A DNA stretch of 64,000 nucleotides, from the NCBI RefSeq assembly GCF_038024855.1, contig NZ_CP139089.1:434001-498000 (forward strand). The letters are read 5' to 3'. Both the position numbers and the translations under genes were made by a program. The notes below the pieces were generated by a model. That model searched no databases. It was not told the origin of the DNA and was given only the letters and a program-made list of their open reading frames with translations. Of this stretch, positions 37,022 through 47,114 are shown in pieces. Position 1 is the first letter of the stretch, and the number at the start of each line of letters is the position of its first letter. This stretch comes from Methylocella tundrae. GTDB lineage: Bacteria; Pseudomonadota; Alphaproteobacteria; Rhizobiales; Beijerinckiaceae.

Positions 37022-38995
37022 ATGTTTCACCATTCTGGACGCAGAGACGGGAATTCCGACGTGGCTGCTTTCGATGTGCGCCGGACAATTCATTCCTTTT
37101 TTATTGAAGTCGCGCGTGACCACGCGGACCATGCGGCGGTTTTATATGACGGTCGTGTTCTTTCATATTCGCAGCTCGATCGAAAGTCGAACCAGTTCGC
37201 CAGGTTCTTGACGTCGAGAGGGATTCGTCCCGGCGCGATCGTCGGATTGTTTCTATCGCGATCGCCCGAAGCGATCATTGCGATGCTTGGCGTTCTGAAG
37301 GCGGGCGCCGCCTTTGCGCCGCTTGACCCTGCCTATCCGGCCGATCATCTCGCCTTTATCGCGTCGGACGCTGAGCCATTCATCGTGGTTTCGGCCTCGC
37401 ACATGTTTTCCAAAGCCCGATTGGCCGCCGACGGCGTCGCGTTCTCGCCGGCGGCGCTTCCATGGACGGCGCCAACTCTTTTGATGGACGCGGAAGAAGA
37501 GGCCATCGCGCGCGAGAGCGGCGGCGCGCTGGCGGAAACCGTCGCGGGTGATGATCTTGCCTATGTCATGTACACTTCGGGGACGACCGGGCGGCCGAAA
37601 GGGGTCATGGTTCCCCACCGCGGCGTGACCCGCCTTGCCTTCAACAGCTTCGTCGACCTCGGCCCGGATGATGTTGTCCTGCATCTCGCGCCATTGGCCT
37701 TCGATGCGTCGACATTCGAAATCTGGAGCCCCTTGCTCAACGGAGCCGCGCTCGCCATTGTTGGCGCCGCGCATCCGAGCTTCAACGAAATCGGCGCCGC
37801 CATCCGCGAAGGCGGCGTGACGACGGCCTGGTTCACCGCCAGCCTTTTTCATGCGATCGTCGATCATCAGATCGAGATTCTACGGCCGCTGCGCCAGCTG
37901 ATCGCCGGCGGCGACGTGCTGTCGCCGCGACATGTCAGGCGCGTGCTCGACGCGCTGCCGCAATGCCGTCTCGTCAACGGTTATGGCCCGACGGAAAACA
38001 CTACTTTCACCTGCTGCTACGATCTGCCGCGAGATTTCAGCGCGGATGCGGCGGCGCCGATCGGGCAGCCGATCGAGCATACCCGCGTCTATGTGCTGGA
38101 TCAAAACCTGCGGCCCGTGCCGGCTGGTGAGGAGGGCGAGCTGTTCGCGGCCGGCGATGGCGTGGCGATCGGCTATCTGAAGCGGCCGGAGCTCACCGCC
38201 GAAAAGTTTCTGCCCGATCCTTTCTGCGGGGAGGCGGGTCAACTGATGTACCGGACAGGCGATCTCGTCCGGCGCCGGGCGGATGGCGTCATCGACTTCA
38301 CCGGCCGCGTCGATCGCCAGGTGAAGATTTTCGGTAAGAGGGTCGAGCTTGACGAGGTCGAAGCGCTGTTGCGGCGACTGCCGCAGGTCGCCGACGCGGC
38401 CGCGCAGGTGCGCAAGCGCACAGACGGGGATCGGCAGATCATCGCATATGTCAGCTCACACTCATCAATCGATCCAGAGGCGTTGCGGCGGCACATGCTT
38501 GATCTTGCTCCAGACCATTTGGTCCCGGCGCATTTCGTCGTGCTCCGCGATTTGCCGCGCACGCCCAATGGCAAGATCGATCGCGCGTCGCTTCCCGAAT
38601 TCGCCGGCGCAAGGGCGGCGCCGCTTGCCGTCGCGCAGGATCTGAACGCCATCGAGGCGACGCTCGCCGGGGTCTGGAGCCGGCTGTTGAAAACGGATTC
38701 CGTCGGAGTCGACGCAAATTTTTTCGATCTCGGCGGCGCTTCGCTCGACGTGATGGCGTTGCAAGAGGAAATCAAGGCGCGCTTCTTCTGTGATGTGCCG
38801 ATGACCGCCCTCTTCGAATTTACGACCATCCGTTCGCTCGCGGCGCATCTGCAAAGCCTTGATGCGTCCGCCGCGGGCAAGGGCGCCGAGGCCTCGACAG
38901 ACAGAGTCGCCGTCGACGATCTCAACAGCCGCAAGGCGCGTCAGGCCGAGGCGCTCAAGCGCGCCTCCCGCCGTCGCGTGGTTTCGACATCATAG
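37022..38995 (+). CDS. NRPS initiation module, adenylation-PCP (valine predicted)
   Basis: 657 residues: an adenylation domain (about 20-535) and a peptidyl carrier domain (about 545-620). It activates an amino acid as aminoacyl-AMP and loads it on its own carrier. Core motifs: YTSGTTGRPKG (184-194), FDASTFEIW (Asp228), NGYGPTE, YRTGDLVRR and the catalytic Lys in TPNGKID. The carrier Ser is Ser574 in LGGASLD. By manual alignment with GrsA the specificity residues read D-A-F-W-I-G-G-T-F-K, identical to the classical valine code; the W position depends on alignment. There is no condensation domain, so this is a starter module feeding the KS of the next protein. The basic helical tail (SRKARQAEALKRASRRR) may dock to it. 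GAGAGG precedes the ATG. The next gene follows after 10 bases. Confidence 0.93.
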   Translation: MFHHSGRRDGNSDVAAFDVRRTIHSFFIEVARDHADHAAVLYDGRVLSYSQLDRKSNQFARFLTSRGIRPGAIVGLFLSRSPEAIIAMLGVLKAGAAFAPLDPAYPADHLAFIASDAEPFIVVSASHMFSKARLAADGVAFSPAALPWTAPTLLMDAEEEAIARESGGALAETVAGDDLAYVMYTSGTTGRPKGVMVPHRGVTRLAFNSFVDLGPDDVVLHLAPLAFDASTFEIWSPLLNGAALAIVGAAHPSFNEIGAAIREGGVTTAWFTASLFHAIVDHQIEILRPLRQLIAGGDVLSPRHVRRVLDALPQCRLVNGYGPTENTTFTCCYDLPRDFSADAAAPIGQPIEHTRVYVLDQNLRPVPAGEEGELFAAGDGVAIGYLKRPELTAEKFLPDPFCGEAGQLMYRTGDLVRRRADGVIDFTGRVDRQVKIFGKRVELDEVEALLRRLPQVADAAAQVRKRTDGDRQIIAYVSSHSSIDPEALRRHMLDLAPDHLVPAHFVVLRDLPRTPNGKIDRASLPEFAGARAAPLAVAQDLNAIEATLAGVWSRLLKTDSVGVDANFFDLGGASLDVMALQEEIKARFFCDVPMTALFEFTTIRSLAAHLQSLDASAAGKGAEASTDRVAVDDLNSRKARQAEALKRASRRRVVSTS

Positions 38996-39005
38996 AGCAG
39001 ACGCC

Positions 39006-42000
39006 ATGAAAGAGAACGCATCCGCCCCTTCGCCGGCTCCGCCGGGGATCGCCATCATTGGGATGGCCGGCCGGTTTCCCGGCGCCGCCGATGTCGCCTC
39101 GTTCTGGCGTAACTTGCGCGCGGGCGTCGAATCGATCAACCATTTCACCGATGCGGAGCTCGAGGACGCTTTCGACGCAAGCGTTCGCGGCGATCCGAAT
39201 TTCGTCCGCGCGCGCTCGGTGCTGGAGGGCGTCGAGGAGTTCGACGCTGGCTTCTTCGGCATGCATGCGCGCGAGGCTGAACTCACCGATCCTCAGCACC
39301 GCGTGTTCCTCGAATGCGCCTGGCATGCGCTGGAGGACGCAGGCTACGATCCGGCCGCCTACAAAGACGCGATCGGCGTCTTCGCCGGCTGCAGCATGAG
39401 CACCTATTTTCTGCGCAACGTTCTCCAGGATCGCGCGGCGGTCGAGCTTTTCACCAGCAATTATCAGGTCGGCAGCTACGGCGAACTGATCGGCGCCTTG
39501 CCGGATGTTTTTGCGACGCGCGTCTCCTACAAGCTCGGCTTGCGCGGACCGGCGATGACCGTGCAGACCGCCTGTTCGACATCGCTCGTCGCCATAGCGC
39601 AGGCGTGCCAGAGCCTGTTGCTTTTCGAATCCGACATGGCGCTCGCGGGCGGCGTCTCGATCACGCTGCCGCAGCGCCGGGGCTATCTCGCGGTCGAGGG
39701 CGCCATGGTGTCGCCGACGGGGCGCGTGCGCACCTTCGACGCCAAAGCGGACGGCACCGTATTCGGCAGCGGCGCCGGCGTCGTTCTGTTGAAGCGGGTC
39801 GAGGACGCGATTGCTGACGGCGATCATATCTACGCGGTGATTCGCGGCGCCGCGCTGAACAATGACGGCGCCGCGCGGGCCGGCTTCACGGCGCCGAGCG
39901 TCAACGGCCAATGGGAGGTGATCGCGGCGGCTCTGGCCAACGCCGAGGTCGATGCGCGGTCGATCAGCTATGTCGAGTGTCACGGGACGGCGACGCCGCT
40001 CGGCGATCCGATCGAGGTCGCGGGTCTGACCCGCGCCTTCCGCGCCAGCACTGAGGATGTCGGCTTTTGCGCGCTCGGATCGGTGAAGCCGAACGTCGGT
40101 CATCTCGACGCGGCCGCCGGCGTCACTAGCCTCATCAAGACGGCGCTCGCCCTGCAGGACCGGCAACTGCCGGCGACGCTGTTTTTTGAGACTCCCAATC
40201 CGCATATCGCTTTCGAGGGCGGGCCTTTTTACGTCAATGACACATGGCGCGAATGGCCACGCGGCGACGAACCGCGCCGGGCTGGGGTCAGCGCCTTCGG
40301 CGTCGGCGGCACCAATGCGCATGCCGTGCTGGAGGAGGCCCCTTTGGCCTTTTCGGAACCGACCCGGCGGCCGGCGCAGATTATCTGCGTTTCGGCGCGC
40401 AGCGCCATCGCTCTTGAAACGGCGCGGCGCAATCTGGCCGCGCATCTTCAATCCCATCCTGAGCTGACGCTGGCCGACGTCGCTTATACGACGCAGGCCG
40501 GGCGGCGCGCTTTCAGCCATCGCGCGGCGGTCGCCCTCGGCGATCTCGAATCGGCGGCGGCGGGCCTCGAGTCGGGGAAGGGCTTGATCACGGGCGAGCC
40601 GCGCGGCGCGCGAACGCTCGCTTTCATGTTCCCCGGGCAGGGCGCGCAATATCCGGCCATGGGATTGGAGCTCTATCGGACCGAGACGGTGTTCAGCGAG
40701 AGCATGCGCCGCAGCGCCGAGATTTTGCGCCCGGCGCTCGGCGCGGACCTCTGCGCGCTCCTCTATGGCGAGACCGGGGAGCGCGCCGACGCGGAAGGGC
40801 TGCAGGCGACCGAAATCGCGCAACCCGCCCTGTTCGCCGTCGGCTATGCTCTGGCGGCGTTGTGGCGCAGCATCGGCGTGACGCCGCAGATGATGATCGG
40901 CCACAGCATCGGCGAATTCGTCGGCGCCTGTCTCGCCGGCGTATTCTCGCATGAGGATGCGCTTCGTCTGATCGCCGCGCGCGGCCGTCTGATGCAGGAA
41001 ATGCCGCGCGGCTCCATGATGGCGGTGCGCCTGCCGGAAGCCGAATTGACGCCTTTCCTGCAAGAGTCTCTGGCGCTCGCCGCGATCAATGGACCAAAGC
41101 TCTGCGTCGCGGCTGGCCCCGACGACGCCATCGCCGAACTCGACGCCGAACTCTCCGCGCGGGGCGTGATGACGCGCCGCCTGCATACCTCGCACGCGTT
41201 CCACTCGCCGATGATGGAGCCGGCCGCGAAAGCCCTGCGCGAGCAATTTGCGGGCGTTCGGCTCGCGCCTCCGGCGATGCGCCTGATTTCGTCGACGACA
41301 GGAGACTGGCTGACCGCCTCGGAGGCGACCTCCCCCGATTATTGGGCGACCCATTGCCGCGCCCCGGTGCGCTTTGCCGCCGGGCTCGCGACGCTGCTGC
41401 GCGACGCCGGACCCGACGCCATTCTGCTTGAGGCCGGCCCTGGTGTGACCCTCTCGACGCTCGCGCGGCAGGGTGGGATGGGAAGCGCGCCCGACACCGT
41501 CCTCGCCTCGTTGCCGGACGCGGCGCGCGAAGCCTCCGACAGCGAGGTCATCGCGCGCTCGACCGCGCAGCTCTGGTGCGCCGGCGTTCCGATCGATTGG
41601 CGCGGCGTTCATTCGGACGCCAAACGGCGCCGGGTTTCTCTGCCAGCCTATCCATTCGAGCGCGTCCGTCATTGGATCGACGCGCCGCCTGTCGAACGGG
41701 TCAATGAGCGCCGGGCCCCGGCTCCCTCCCTTTCCACGTCAGCCTCAGCCGATGTTGACGAGTTATTTTCACGCGACGCCGCGTTCACAGAAACAATTTT
41801 GCCCCAGGCCTCTTTGTTTGAAACATCCTTTCCAGAGATTTCCCCGCCCATGACCGCAGCGCCCATTACTCCGACCCAAAGCGATTCCACCGCCGCATCC
41901 GCCGCAACGAGCGCGAACCTGCGTCAACGCGTCGTGGAGCTTTTCGAAGCTTTGTCGGGCGAGGCTATCGCCGATCTTGCGCCGGAGACGACGTTCCTTG

Positions 42001-45000
42001 AGATGGGCTTCGACTCCTTGTTCCTCAGCCAGGCGACCCAGCAGCTGCAGCGCGAGTTCAAAGCCAAGCTGACTTTCAGGCAATTGCTTGGCGATCTCTC
42101 TACAATCCCGGCGCTCACCGCTCACCTCGAGGCGAATTTGCCGCCCGAACTGCGCGCCCCGCAAGCCGTCAAGGCGGTTCCCACCGCCCTCACTCGGTCA
42201 GCGCCGGCGCCGGCAGCCGCCGCGCAGCCCTCCCTGTCGCAAGCGGCGTCTAACGCGCCGCCCGCCGCCGGATCGGCCGGCGTCGAGCAGGTGATCCGCG
42301 ATCAGCTCGACGTCATGAGCCGCCTCATGGCGCAGCAACTCGAGGCCTTGCGCGGCGCTCCCGTGACCGGCGCGCTTCCTGCCCCTCCGGCGATGTCGGC
42401 TCCTCCTCAGCCGGCCGCAGGGGCGGCCGCCGCCGCGACGAAAGCGCCGATTTCCGCGCCGATTTCCCTGGCGGCTTCCGCGCCGACCGCGAACGAGCCG
42501 AAGTCACGTTTCGAGATGATCGCGGCGTCTCGCTCCGCCCCGCCCGTCGAGATGAACGAAAGGCAGCAGCGCGCCCTCGCCGAGCTCATTGCGCGCTTCA
42601 ATGAACGGACGGCGCAATCCAAGCGGATGACGGCGCAATATCGGTCGGTTCTCGCCGATCCGCGCGCCGCCTCTGGCTTTCGTTCGGAGTGGAAGGATCT
42701 CGTCTATCCCGTCGTCAGCGATCGCGCGAAAGGCTCGCGCATCTATGACGTCGACGGCAATGCCTACATCGATCTCGTCAATGGCTACGGCCAGACTTTC
42801 TTCGGCCATGCGGCGCCCTTCGTCGTCGACGCCGTCGCCGAGCAATTGCGCGAGGGTTTCGCGATCGGGCCGCAATCGGCTCTCGCGGGGCGCGTCGCGG
42901 CGCTGTTCGCCGAAATGACGGGCAATGAGCGGGTCACCTTCTGCAACACGGGGTCCGAAGCCGTCATGGCGGCGATGCGAATCGCCCGCACGGTGACAGG
43001 CCGCAACACGATCGCAACGTTCACCGGCGATTATCACGGCCAGTTCGACGAGGTTCTGGTCAAGGGAACGCTGCGCTCCGGCGTCGCGCGCGCCATTCCC
43101 GCTGCGGCCGGCATTCCGGGCAAGTCGGTCGAGAACATGGTGGTGCTGCCCTATGGCGCGCCGGAATCGCTCGAGTGGATCCGCGCCCATGCGGACGATC
43201 TCGCGGCGGTGCTGGTCGAGCCGGTGCAAAGCCGCCATCCCGAACTTCGGCCGGTCGAGTTTCTGCGTGAAATCCGCTCCATCACCGAACGCTCGGGCTC
43301 GGCATTGATTTTTGATGAAGTCGTCACCGGTTTTCGCATGCATCCTGGCGGCATGCAGGCCCTGTTCGACATCAGGGCCGATCTTGCGACCTACGGCAAG
43401 GTCGTCGGCGGCGGCCTTCCAGTCGGCATTCTCGCGGGCAAGGCCGCCTTCATGGACGCGCTCGACGGCGGCATGTGGAGCTATGGCGACGATTCCTATC
43501 CCGAAGTCGGGATGACCTTCTTCGCTGGAACCTTCGTGCGCCATCCGCTCGTCATGGCGGCGGTGTGGGCGGTGCTGAACCATCTGAAGGAGCAGGGGCC
43601 GGCCCTGCAGGAGGGGGTCAGCGCGCGCACGGCCGCGCTCGTCAAGCGGCTCGATGAATTCGTGAAAAAGCGCGGCCTCGATTTTCAAATCGAGACCTTC
43701 GGCAGCCTGTTCTTCTTCAATCTCTCGAATGTGTCGCGCTACGCTGGCCTGTTCTATCCGCACATGCTGGAACGCGGCGTCTATGTGCAGGAGCATTATC
43801 CCTGCTTCCTGACGACGGCGCATAGCGAGGCCGACATCGCAGCCATCGCCGAAGCGTTCGAGGACGCCATCATAACGATGCAAAAATCCGACTTCATGCC
43901 GGCGCCTCCCGGCCTCGGGCCGGAGCCCGAAACCGACGTTCCGCTGACCGAAGCGCAGACAGAAATCTGGCTCTCCGCCCAGCTCTCGGACGAGGCTTCA
44001 TGCGCCTTCAATGAATCGGTTACGTTGCGCCTTCGCGGCCGACTCGACCGCAATGCTTTGACGAAAGCGCTGAACGAGGTGATCACCCGGCACGACGCCT
44101 TGCGCGCGGTCTTTCAGGCCGATGGCCAGCGCATGCGCATTCTGCCCTCGCTTGAACTCGATTTTATCGAGCGCGATCTCGAGCGGACGTCACGACCGGC
44201 GGCGCAGGACGCCTGGCGCGACCTTCTCGCCCATGATGCGAGGACGGCTTTTAACCTTGTCAACGGGCCGCTCGTGCGGGCGCAACTGGTTCGCTTCGCG
44301 GCGGATGATCACGCGCTAGTCGTGACGGCGCATCACATCATCTGCGACGGCTGGTCGTTCAATGTCATTATTGATGAGGTGACCAAGCTTTATGAGGCCG
44401 GCGTCTCGGGCGCGGCCGCTGAGCTGCCGACGCCTCTGTCATTTGTCCGCTACGGCGCCGAGGAACGCGCGCGGCAGGCGCGGGAAGGAGCCGTCGTCGA
44501 GGCTTTCTGGCTGCCGCAGTTCACGCCGCCGCCGCCGGCGCTGGATCTGCCGACGGATCATCCGCGCCAGGCGCAAAAAAGCTTTGCCGGCGCGACTCTG
44601 ACCCGGAGGATTGATCCCGAGCTGACCCAGCTTTTCCGCAAGGCGGCGGCGCGTCAGGGCTGCACCCTGTTTGTCGGTTTGCTCGCGGCCTTTGAAACCC
44701 TGCTCGCCCGGCTCGCGGGTCAGGAGGAAGTCGTCGTCGGCATTCCCGCAGCTGGCCAATCTCTCGCCGAGGGCGATAATCTCGTTGGCCATTGCGTCAA
44801 TTTTCTGCCGCTGCGCGGGCGTTGGACTGCTGAGACGACGATGGCCGAACATCTGGCGGCGACGCGCCAGATTGTGCTCGCGGCCTATGAGAACCAGAGC
44901 TTCACGCTCGGCACGCTGGTTCGCAAGATGGCGTTGCCGCGCGAGGCCGGACGTCGCCCCCTCGTCGAGGCCCAATTCAATCTCGAGCGCATAGCCGACA

Positions 45001-47114
45001 AGATCCATGTGGCGGGGCTCGAGATTGAGACGCAATCGAATCCGAAAAGCGCGGTTATCTTCGATCTCTTCTTCAATGTTACGGAACAGGACGGCGGCCT
45101 GCGCGTCGACTGCGACTATAATTCGGGCCTCTTCGATGAATCGACGATCGAACGCTGGATCGGCCATTATCGCACGCTCCTCGGCGAAATCGCCGCGAGC
45201 CCTGCGCAGCCCATATCGGCGCTGCCCCTGATCTCGACTGAAGAGCGCCATTGGCTAACGCAGGAGCTCAACAGGAGCGCGGCGAACGATCTCGACCTGC
45301 GGCCCGTGCATGAACTCATCGCCGCTCAGGCGGCGCGCACGCCGGGCGCCGTCGCCGCCCGCTTCGCCGACGGCGCCCTCAGCTATCGCGAGCTGGACGA
45401 ACGAGCCAACCGGCTGGCCAATCATTTGCGCGGCGTCGTCAGCGATCCGTCCGCCCGCATAGGCGTCGCGACGGAGCGTTCGCTCGACATGCTGATCGCC
45501 TTGCTGGCGATCATGAAGACCGGCTGCGCCTATGTGCCGCTCGATCCAGGCCATCCGGCGGCGCGGCTGCGCCTTGTCCTCGACAATGCGGCCGTCTCGG
45601 CGGTCGTCTGCGACAATGCGTTCATGGGAGCTATGGCGCCAGGAATTCCGGTGGTGCGGATCGACGCCGATGCGGGCCTTATCGCAAGCCGCCCGTCGAG
45701 CGCTCCTGCCGTCGAGAGCGACGCTTCACGCCCCTGCTACGTCATCTTCACCTCGGGATCGACGGGCGCGCCGAAGGGCGTTGAAATCGCCCATCGCTCG
45801 GTCGCCAATCTTCTGTGGTCGATCGCACGGACTCTCGACGCTCGCCCAAGCGACGTTCTCGTCGCGGCGACGACCATCTCCTTCGACATCGCGGCGCTGG
45901 AGCTCTATCTGCCGCTGATCACCGGCGGCTCGGTCGTCATCGCGAGCAGGGATGACGTGCGGGGAGGCTTTGGCCTCGCCACGCTGATCGAGAAGACGCA
46001 AGCGACCATCGTCCAGGCGACGCCCTCGCTCTGGCGCATTCTGACGGAGGCTGGATTTGCGCCGCGCCGCGGCCTCAGGATGCTGTGTGGCGGCGAAGCC
46101 CTGCCGCGCGATCTCGCCGACACGCTGCTGAAAAACGGCGGCGAGTTGTGGAACGTCTACGGCCCAACCGAAACGACCATCTGGTCGAGCATCGGGAGAG
46201 TTTCGCCGGCGCCGGCGACCATCACGATCGGCTCGCCAGTTCTGAACACCGAGCTCTATGTTCTCGACAAGGCTCATCAGCTGACGCCCGTCGGCGTCGT
46301 AGGCGAATTATTCATCGGCGGCGCGGGACTGGCCATCGGCTATTTCCGCCGCCCCGATCTCAACGCCGCGGCGTTTCTTCAGATCTCCATCGGCGATCTT
46401 GGACCGCAGCGGCTTTATCGCACCGGCGATCTCGCGCGGCGGCTGCCGGACGGCGGCGTCGAAATCCTCGGCCGCGTCGATTCCCAGATCAAACTGCGCG
46501 GCTTCCGGATCGAACTCGAGGAGATCGAAGCCGTGATGCGTGGCTATCCCGGCGTGCTCGCCTGCGCGGCCGCGGTCCAGACGCCGGTCGGCGGCACGCC
46601 ACGCCTGATCGGCTATACTGTCGCGGCGGCGGATGGTCCGATCCCGTCATCGGAGCTGTCGGCCTATGCGGCGCAGCGTCTGCCCGACTACATGATTCCG
46701 GCGATCTGGATGCGTCTCGAGGCGCTGCCGCTTACGCCCAACGGCAAGCTTGATCGCAAATCACTGCCGCAGCCAGACCTGGCGCAATCGGCGGAAGCCC
46801 GCATCATCACGCCGCCGCGGGATGCGCTGGAGGCCGCGCTGGCGACGATTTGGCGCGAAGTTTTGCAGATCAACGAAGTCGGCGTTCATGACAACATTTT
46901 CGCTCTGGGCGCGGATTCCATTCACCTGTTCCGCATTGCAGCGCGTATGATGGCGCAAAATCTCGGTCTTGAAGCGAGGCATTTGATGCGGTTCCCGACG
47001 ATTGCACAGCTTGCGCTGGCTGCTAGCGCCGAGCCATCCGCTGAGGGGAAATCGGCTGCGGCGCCCTCTCTGAAGAGTTTCAGGCGAGGCCAAGTGAAGG
47101 AATCGTCCGCATGA
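39006..47114 (+). CDS. Hybrid PKS/NRPS: KS-AT-ACP-aminotransferase-C-A-PCP
   Basis: 2,702 residues. KS (about 14-440) has triad Cys190 (TACSTS), His326 and His366. AT (about 540-850) has Ser634 in GHSIGE and HAFH at 730-733, which predicts malonyl-CoA. The ACP carries Ser1004 (GFDSL). An Ala/Pro-rich linker leads to a class III PLP aminotransferase of the glutamate-semialdehyde-aminomutase type (about 1190-1625; PLP Lys1465 in YGKVVGGG). C domain (about 1650-2090) has intact HHIICDG at 1776-1782. The A domain (about 2110-2610; TSGSTG from 2249) gives D-I-L-Q-L-G-V-I-W-K by manual alignment, close to known glycine codes. The PCP carries Ser2638. No KR, DH or ER is present, so the beta-keto group is expected to be aminated, as in the iturin/mycosubtilin synthetases. 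ATG at 39006 chosen because KS begins there; overlaps the next gene by 4 bases. Confidence 0.94.
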   Translation: MKENASAPSPAPPGIAIIGMAGRFPGAADVASFWRNLRAGVESINHFTDAELEDAFDASVRGDPNFVRARSVLEGVEEFDAGFFGMHAREAELTDPQHRVFLECAWHALEDAGYDPAAYKDAIGVFAGCSMSTYFLRNVLQDRAAVELFTSNYQVGSYGELIGALPDVFATRVSYKLGLRGPAMTVQTACSTSLVAIAQACQSLLLFESDMALAGGVSITLPQRRGYLAVEGAMVSPTGRVRTFDAKADGTVFGSGAGVVLLKRVEDAIADGDHIYAVIRGAALNNDGAARAGFTAPSVNGQWEVIAAALANAEVDARSISYVECHGTATPLGDPIEVAGLTRAFRASTEDVGFCALGSVKPNVGHLDAAAGVTSLIKTALALQDRQLPATLFFETPNPHIAFEGGPFYVNDTWREWPRGDEPRRAGVSAFGVGGTNAHAVLEEAPLAFSEPTRRPAQIICVSARSAIALETARRNLAAHLQSHPELTLADVAYTTQAGRRAFSHRAAVALGDLESAAAGLESGKGLITGEPRGARTLAFMFPGQGAQYPAMGLELYRTETVFSESMRRSAEILRPALGADLCALLYGETGERADAEGLQATEIAQPALFAVGYALAALWRSIGVTPQMMIGHSIGEFVGACLAGVFSHEDALRLIAARGRLMQEMPRGSMMAVRLPEAELTPFLQESLALAAINGPKLCVAAGPDDAIAELDAELSARGVMTRRLHTSHAFHSPMMEPAAKALREQFAGVRLAPPAMRLISSTTGDWLTASEATSPDYWATHCRAPVRFAAGLATLLRDAGPDAILLEAGPGVTLSTLARQGGMGSAPDTVLASLPDAAREASDSEVIARSTAQLWCAGVPIDWRGVHSDAKRRRVSLPAYPFERVRHWIDAPPVERVNERRAPAPSLSTSASADVDELFSRDAAFTETILPQASLFETSFPEISPPMTAAPITPTQSDSTAASAATSANLRQRVVELFEALSGEAIADLAPETTFLEMGFDSLFLSQATQQLQREFKAKLTFRQLLGDLSTIPALTAHLEANLPPELRAPQAVKAVPTALTRSAPAPAAAAQPSLSQAASNAPPAAGSAGVEQVIRDQLDVMSRLMAQQLEALRGAPVTGALPAPPAMSAPPQPAAGAAAAATKAPISAPISLAASAPTANEPKSRFEMIAASRSAPPVEMNERQQRALAELIARFNERTAQSKRMTAQYRSVLADPRAASGFRSEWKDLVYPVVSDRAKGSRIYDVDGNAYIDLVNGYGQTFFGHAAPFVVDAVAEQLREGFAIGPQSALAGRVAALFAEMTGNERVTFCNTGSEAVMAAMRIARTVTGRNTIATFTGDYHGQFDEVLVKGTLRSGVARAIPAAAGIPGKSVENMVVLPYGAPESLEWIRAHADDLAAVLVEPVQSRHPELRPVEFLREIRSITERSGSALIFDEVVTGFRMHPGGMQALFDIRADLATYGKVVGGGLPVGILAGKAAFMDALDGGMWSYGDDSYPEVGMTFFAGTFVRHPLVMAAVWAVLNHLKEQGPALQEGVSARTAALVKRLDEFVKKRGLDFQIETFGSLFFFNLSNVSRYAGLFYPHMLERGVYVQEHYPCFLTTAHSEADIAAIAEAFEDAIITMQKSDFMPAPPGLGPEPETDVPLTEAQTEIWLSAQLSDEASCAFNESVTLRLRGRLDRNALTKALNEVITRHDALRAVFQADGQRMRILPSLELDFIERDLERTSRPAAQDAWRDLLAHDARTAFNLVNGPLVRAQLVRFAADDHALVVTAHHIICDGWSFNVIIDEVTKLYEAGVSGAAAELPTPLSFVRYGAEERARQAREGAVVEAFWLPQFTPPPPALDLPTDHPRQAQKSFAGATLTRRIDPELTQLFRKAAARQGCTLFVGLLAAFETLLARLAGQEEVVVGIPAAGQSLAEGDNLVGHCVNFLPLRGRWTAETTMAEHLAATRQIVLAAYENQSFTLGTLVRKMALPREAGRRPLVEAQFNLERIADKIHVAGLEIETQSNPKSAVIFDLFFNVTEQDGGLRVDCDYNSGLFDESTIERWIGHYRTLLGEIAASPAQPISALPLISTEERHWLTQELNRSAANDLDLRPVHELIAAQAARTPGAVAARFADGALSYRELDERANRLANHLRGVVSDPSARIGVATERSLDMLIALLAIMKTGCAYVPLDPGHPAARLRLVLDNAAVSAVVCDNAFMGAMAPGIPVVRIDADAGLIASRPSSAPAVESDASRPCYVIFTSGSTGAPKGVEIAHRSVANLLWSIARTLDARPSDVLVAATTISFDIAALELYLPLITGGSVVIASRDDVRGGFGLATLIEKTQATIVQATPSLWRILTEAGFAPRRGLRMLCGGEALPRDLADTLLKNGGELWNVYGPTETTIWSSIGRVSPAPATITIGSPVLNTELYVLDKAHQLTPVGVVGELFIGGAGLAIGYFRRPDLNAAAFLQISIGDLGPQRLYRTGDLARRLPDGGVEILGRVDSQIKLRGFRIELEEIEAVMRGYPGVLACAAAVQTPVGGTPRLIGYTVAAADGPIPSSELSAYAAQRLPDYMIPAIWMRLEALPLTPNGKLDRKSLPQPDLAQSAEARIITPPRDALEAALATIWREVLQINEVGVHDNIFALGADSIHLFRIAARMMAQNLGLEARHLMRFPTIAQLALAASAEPSAEGKSAAAPSLKSFRRGQVKESSA

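Noticed and set aside
38955..41672. 905-codon minus-strand frame opposite the KS-AT region
   Set aside because: It is antisense to a clear KS-AT sequence, has Arg/Ala/Gly-rich composition and no domain; long antisense frames are expected in GC-rich DNA.
42504..43883. 459-codon minus-strand frame opposite the aminotransferase domain
   Set aside because: Antisense shadow; no domain recognisable.
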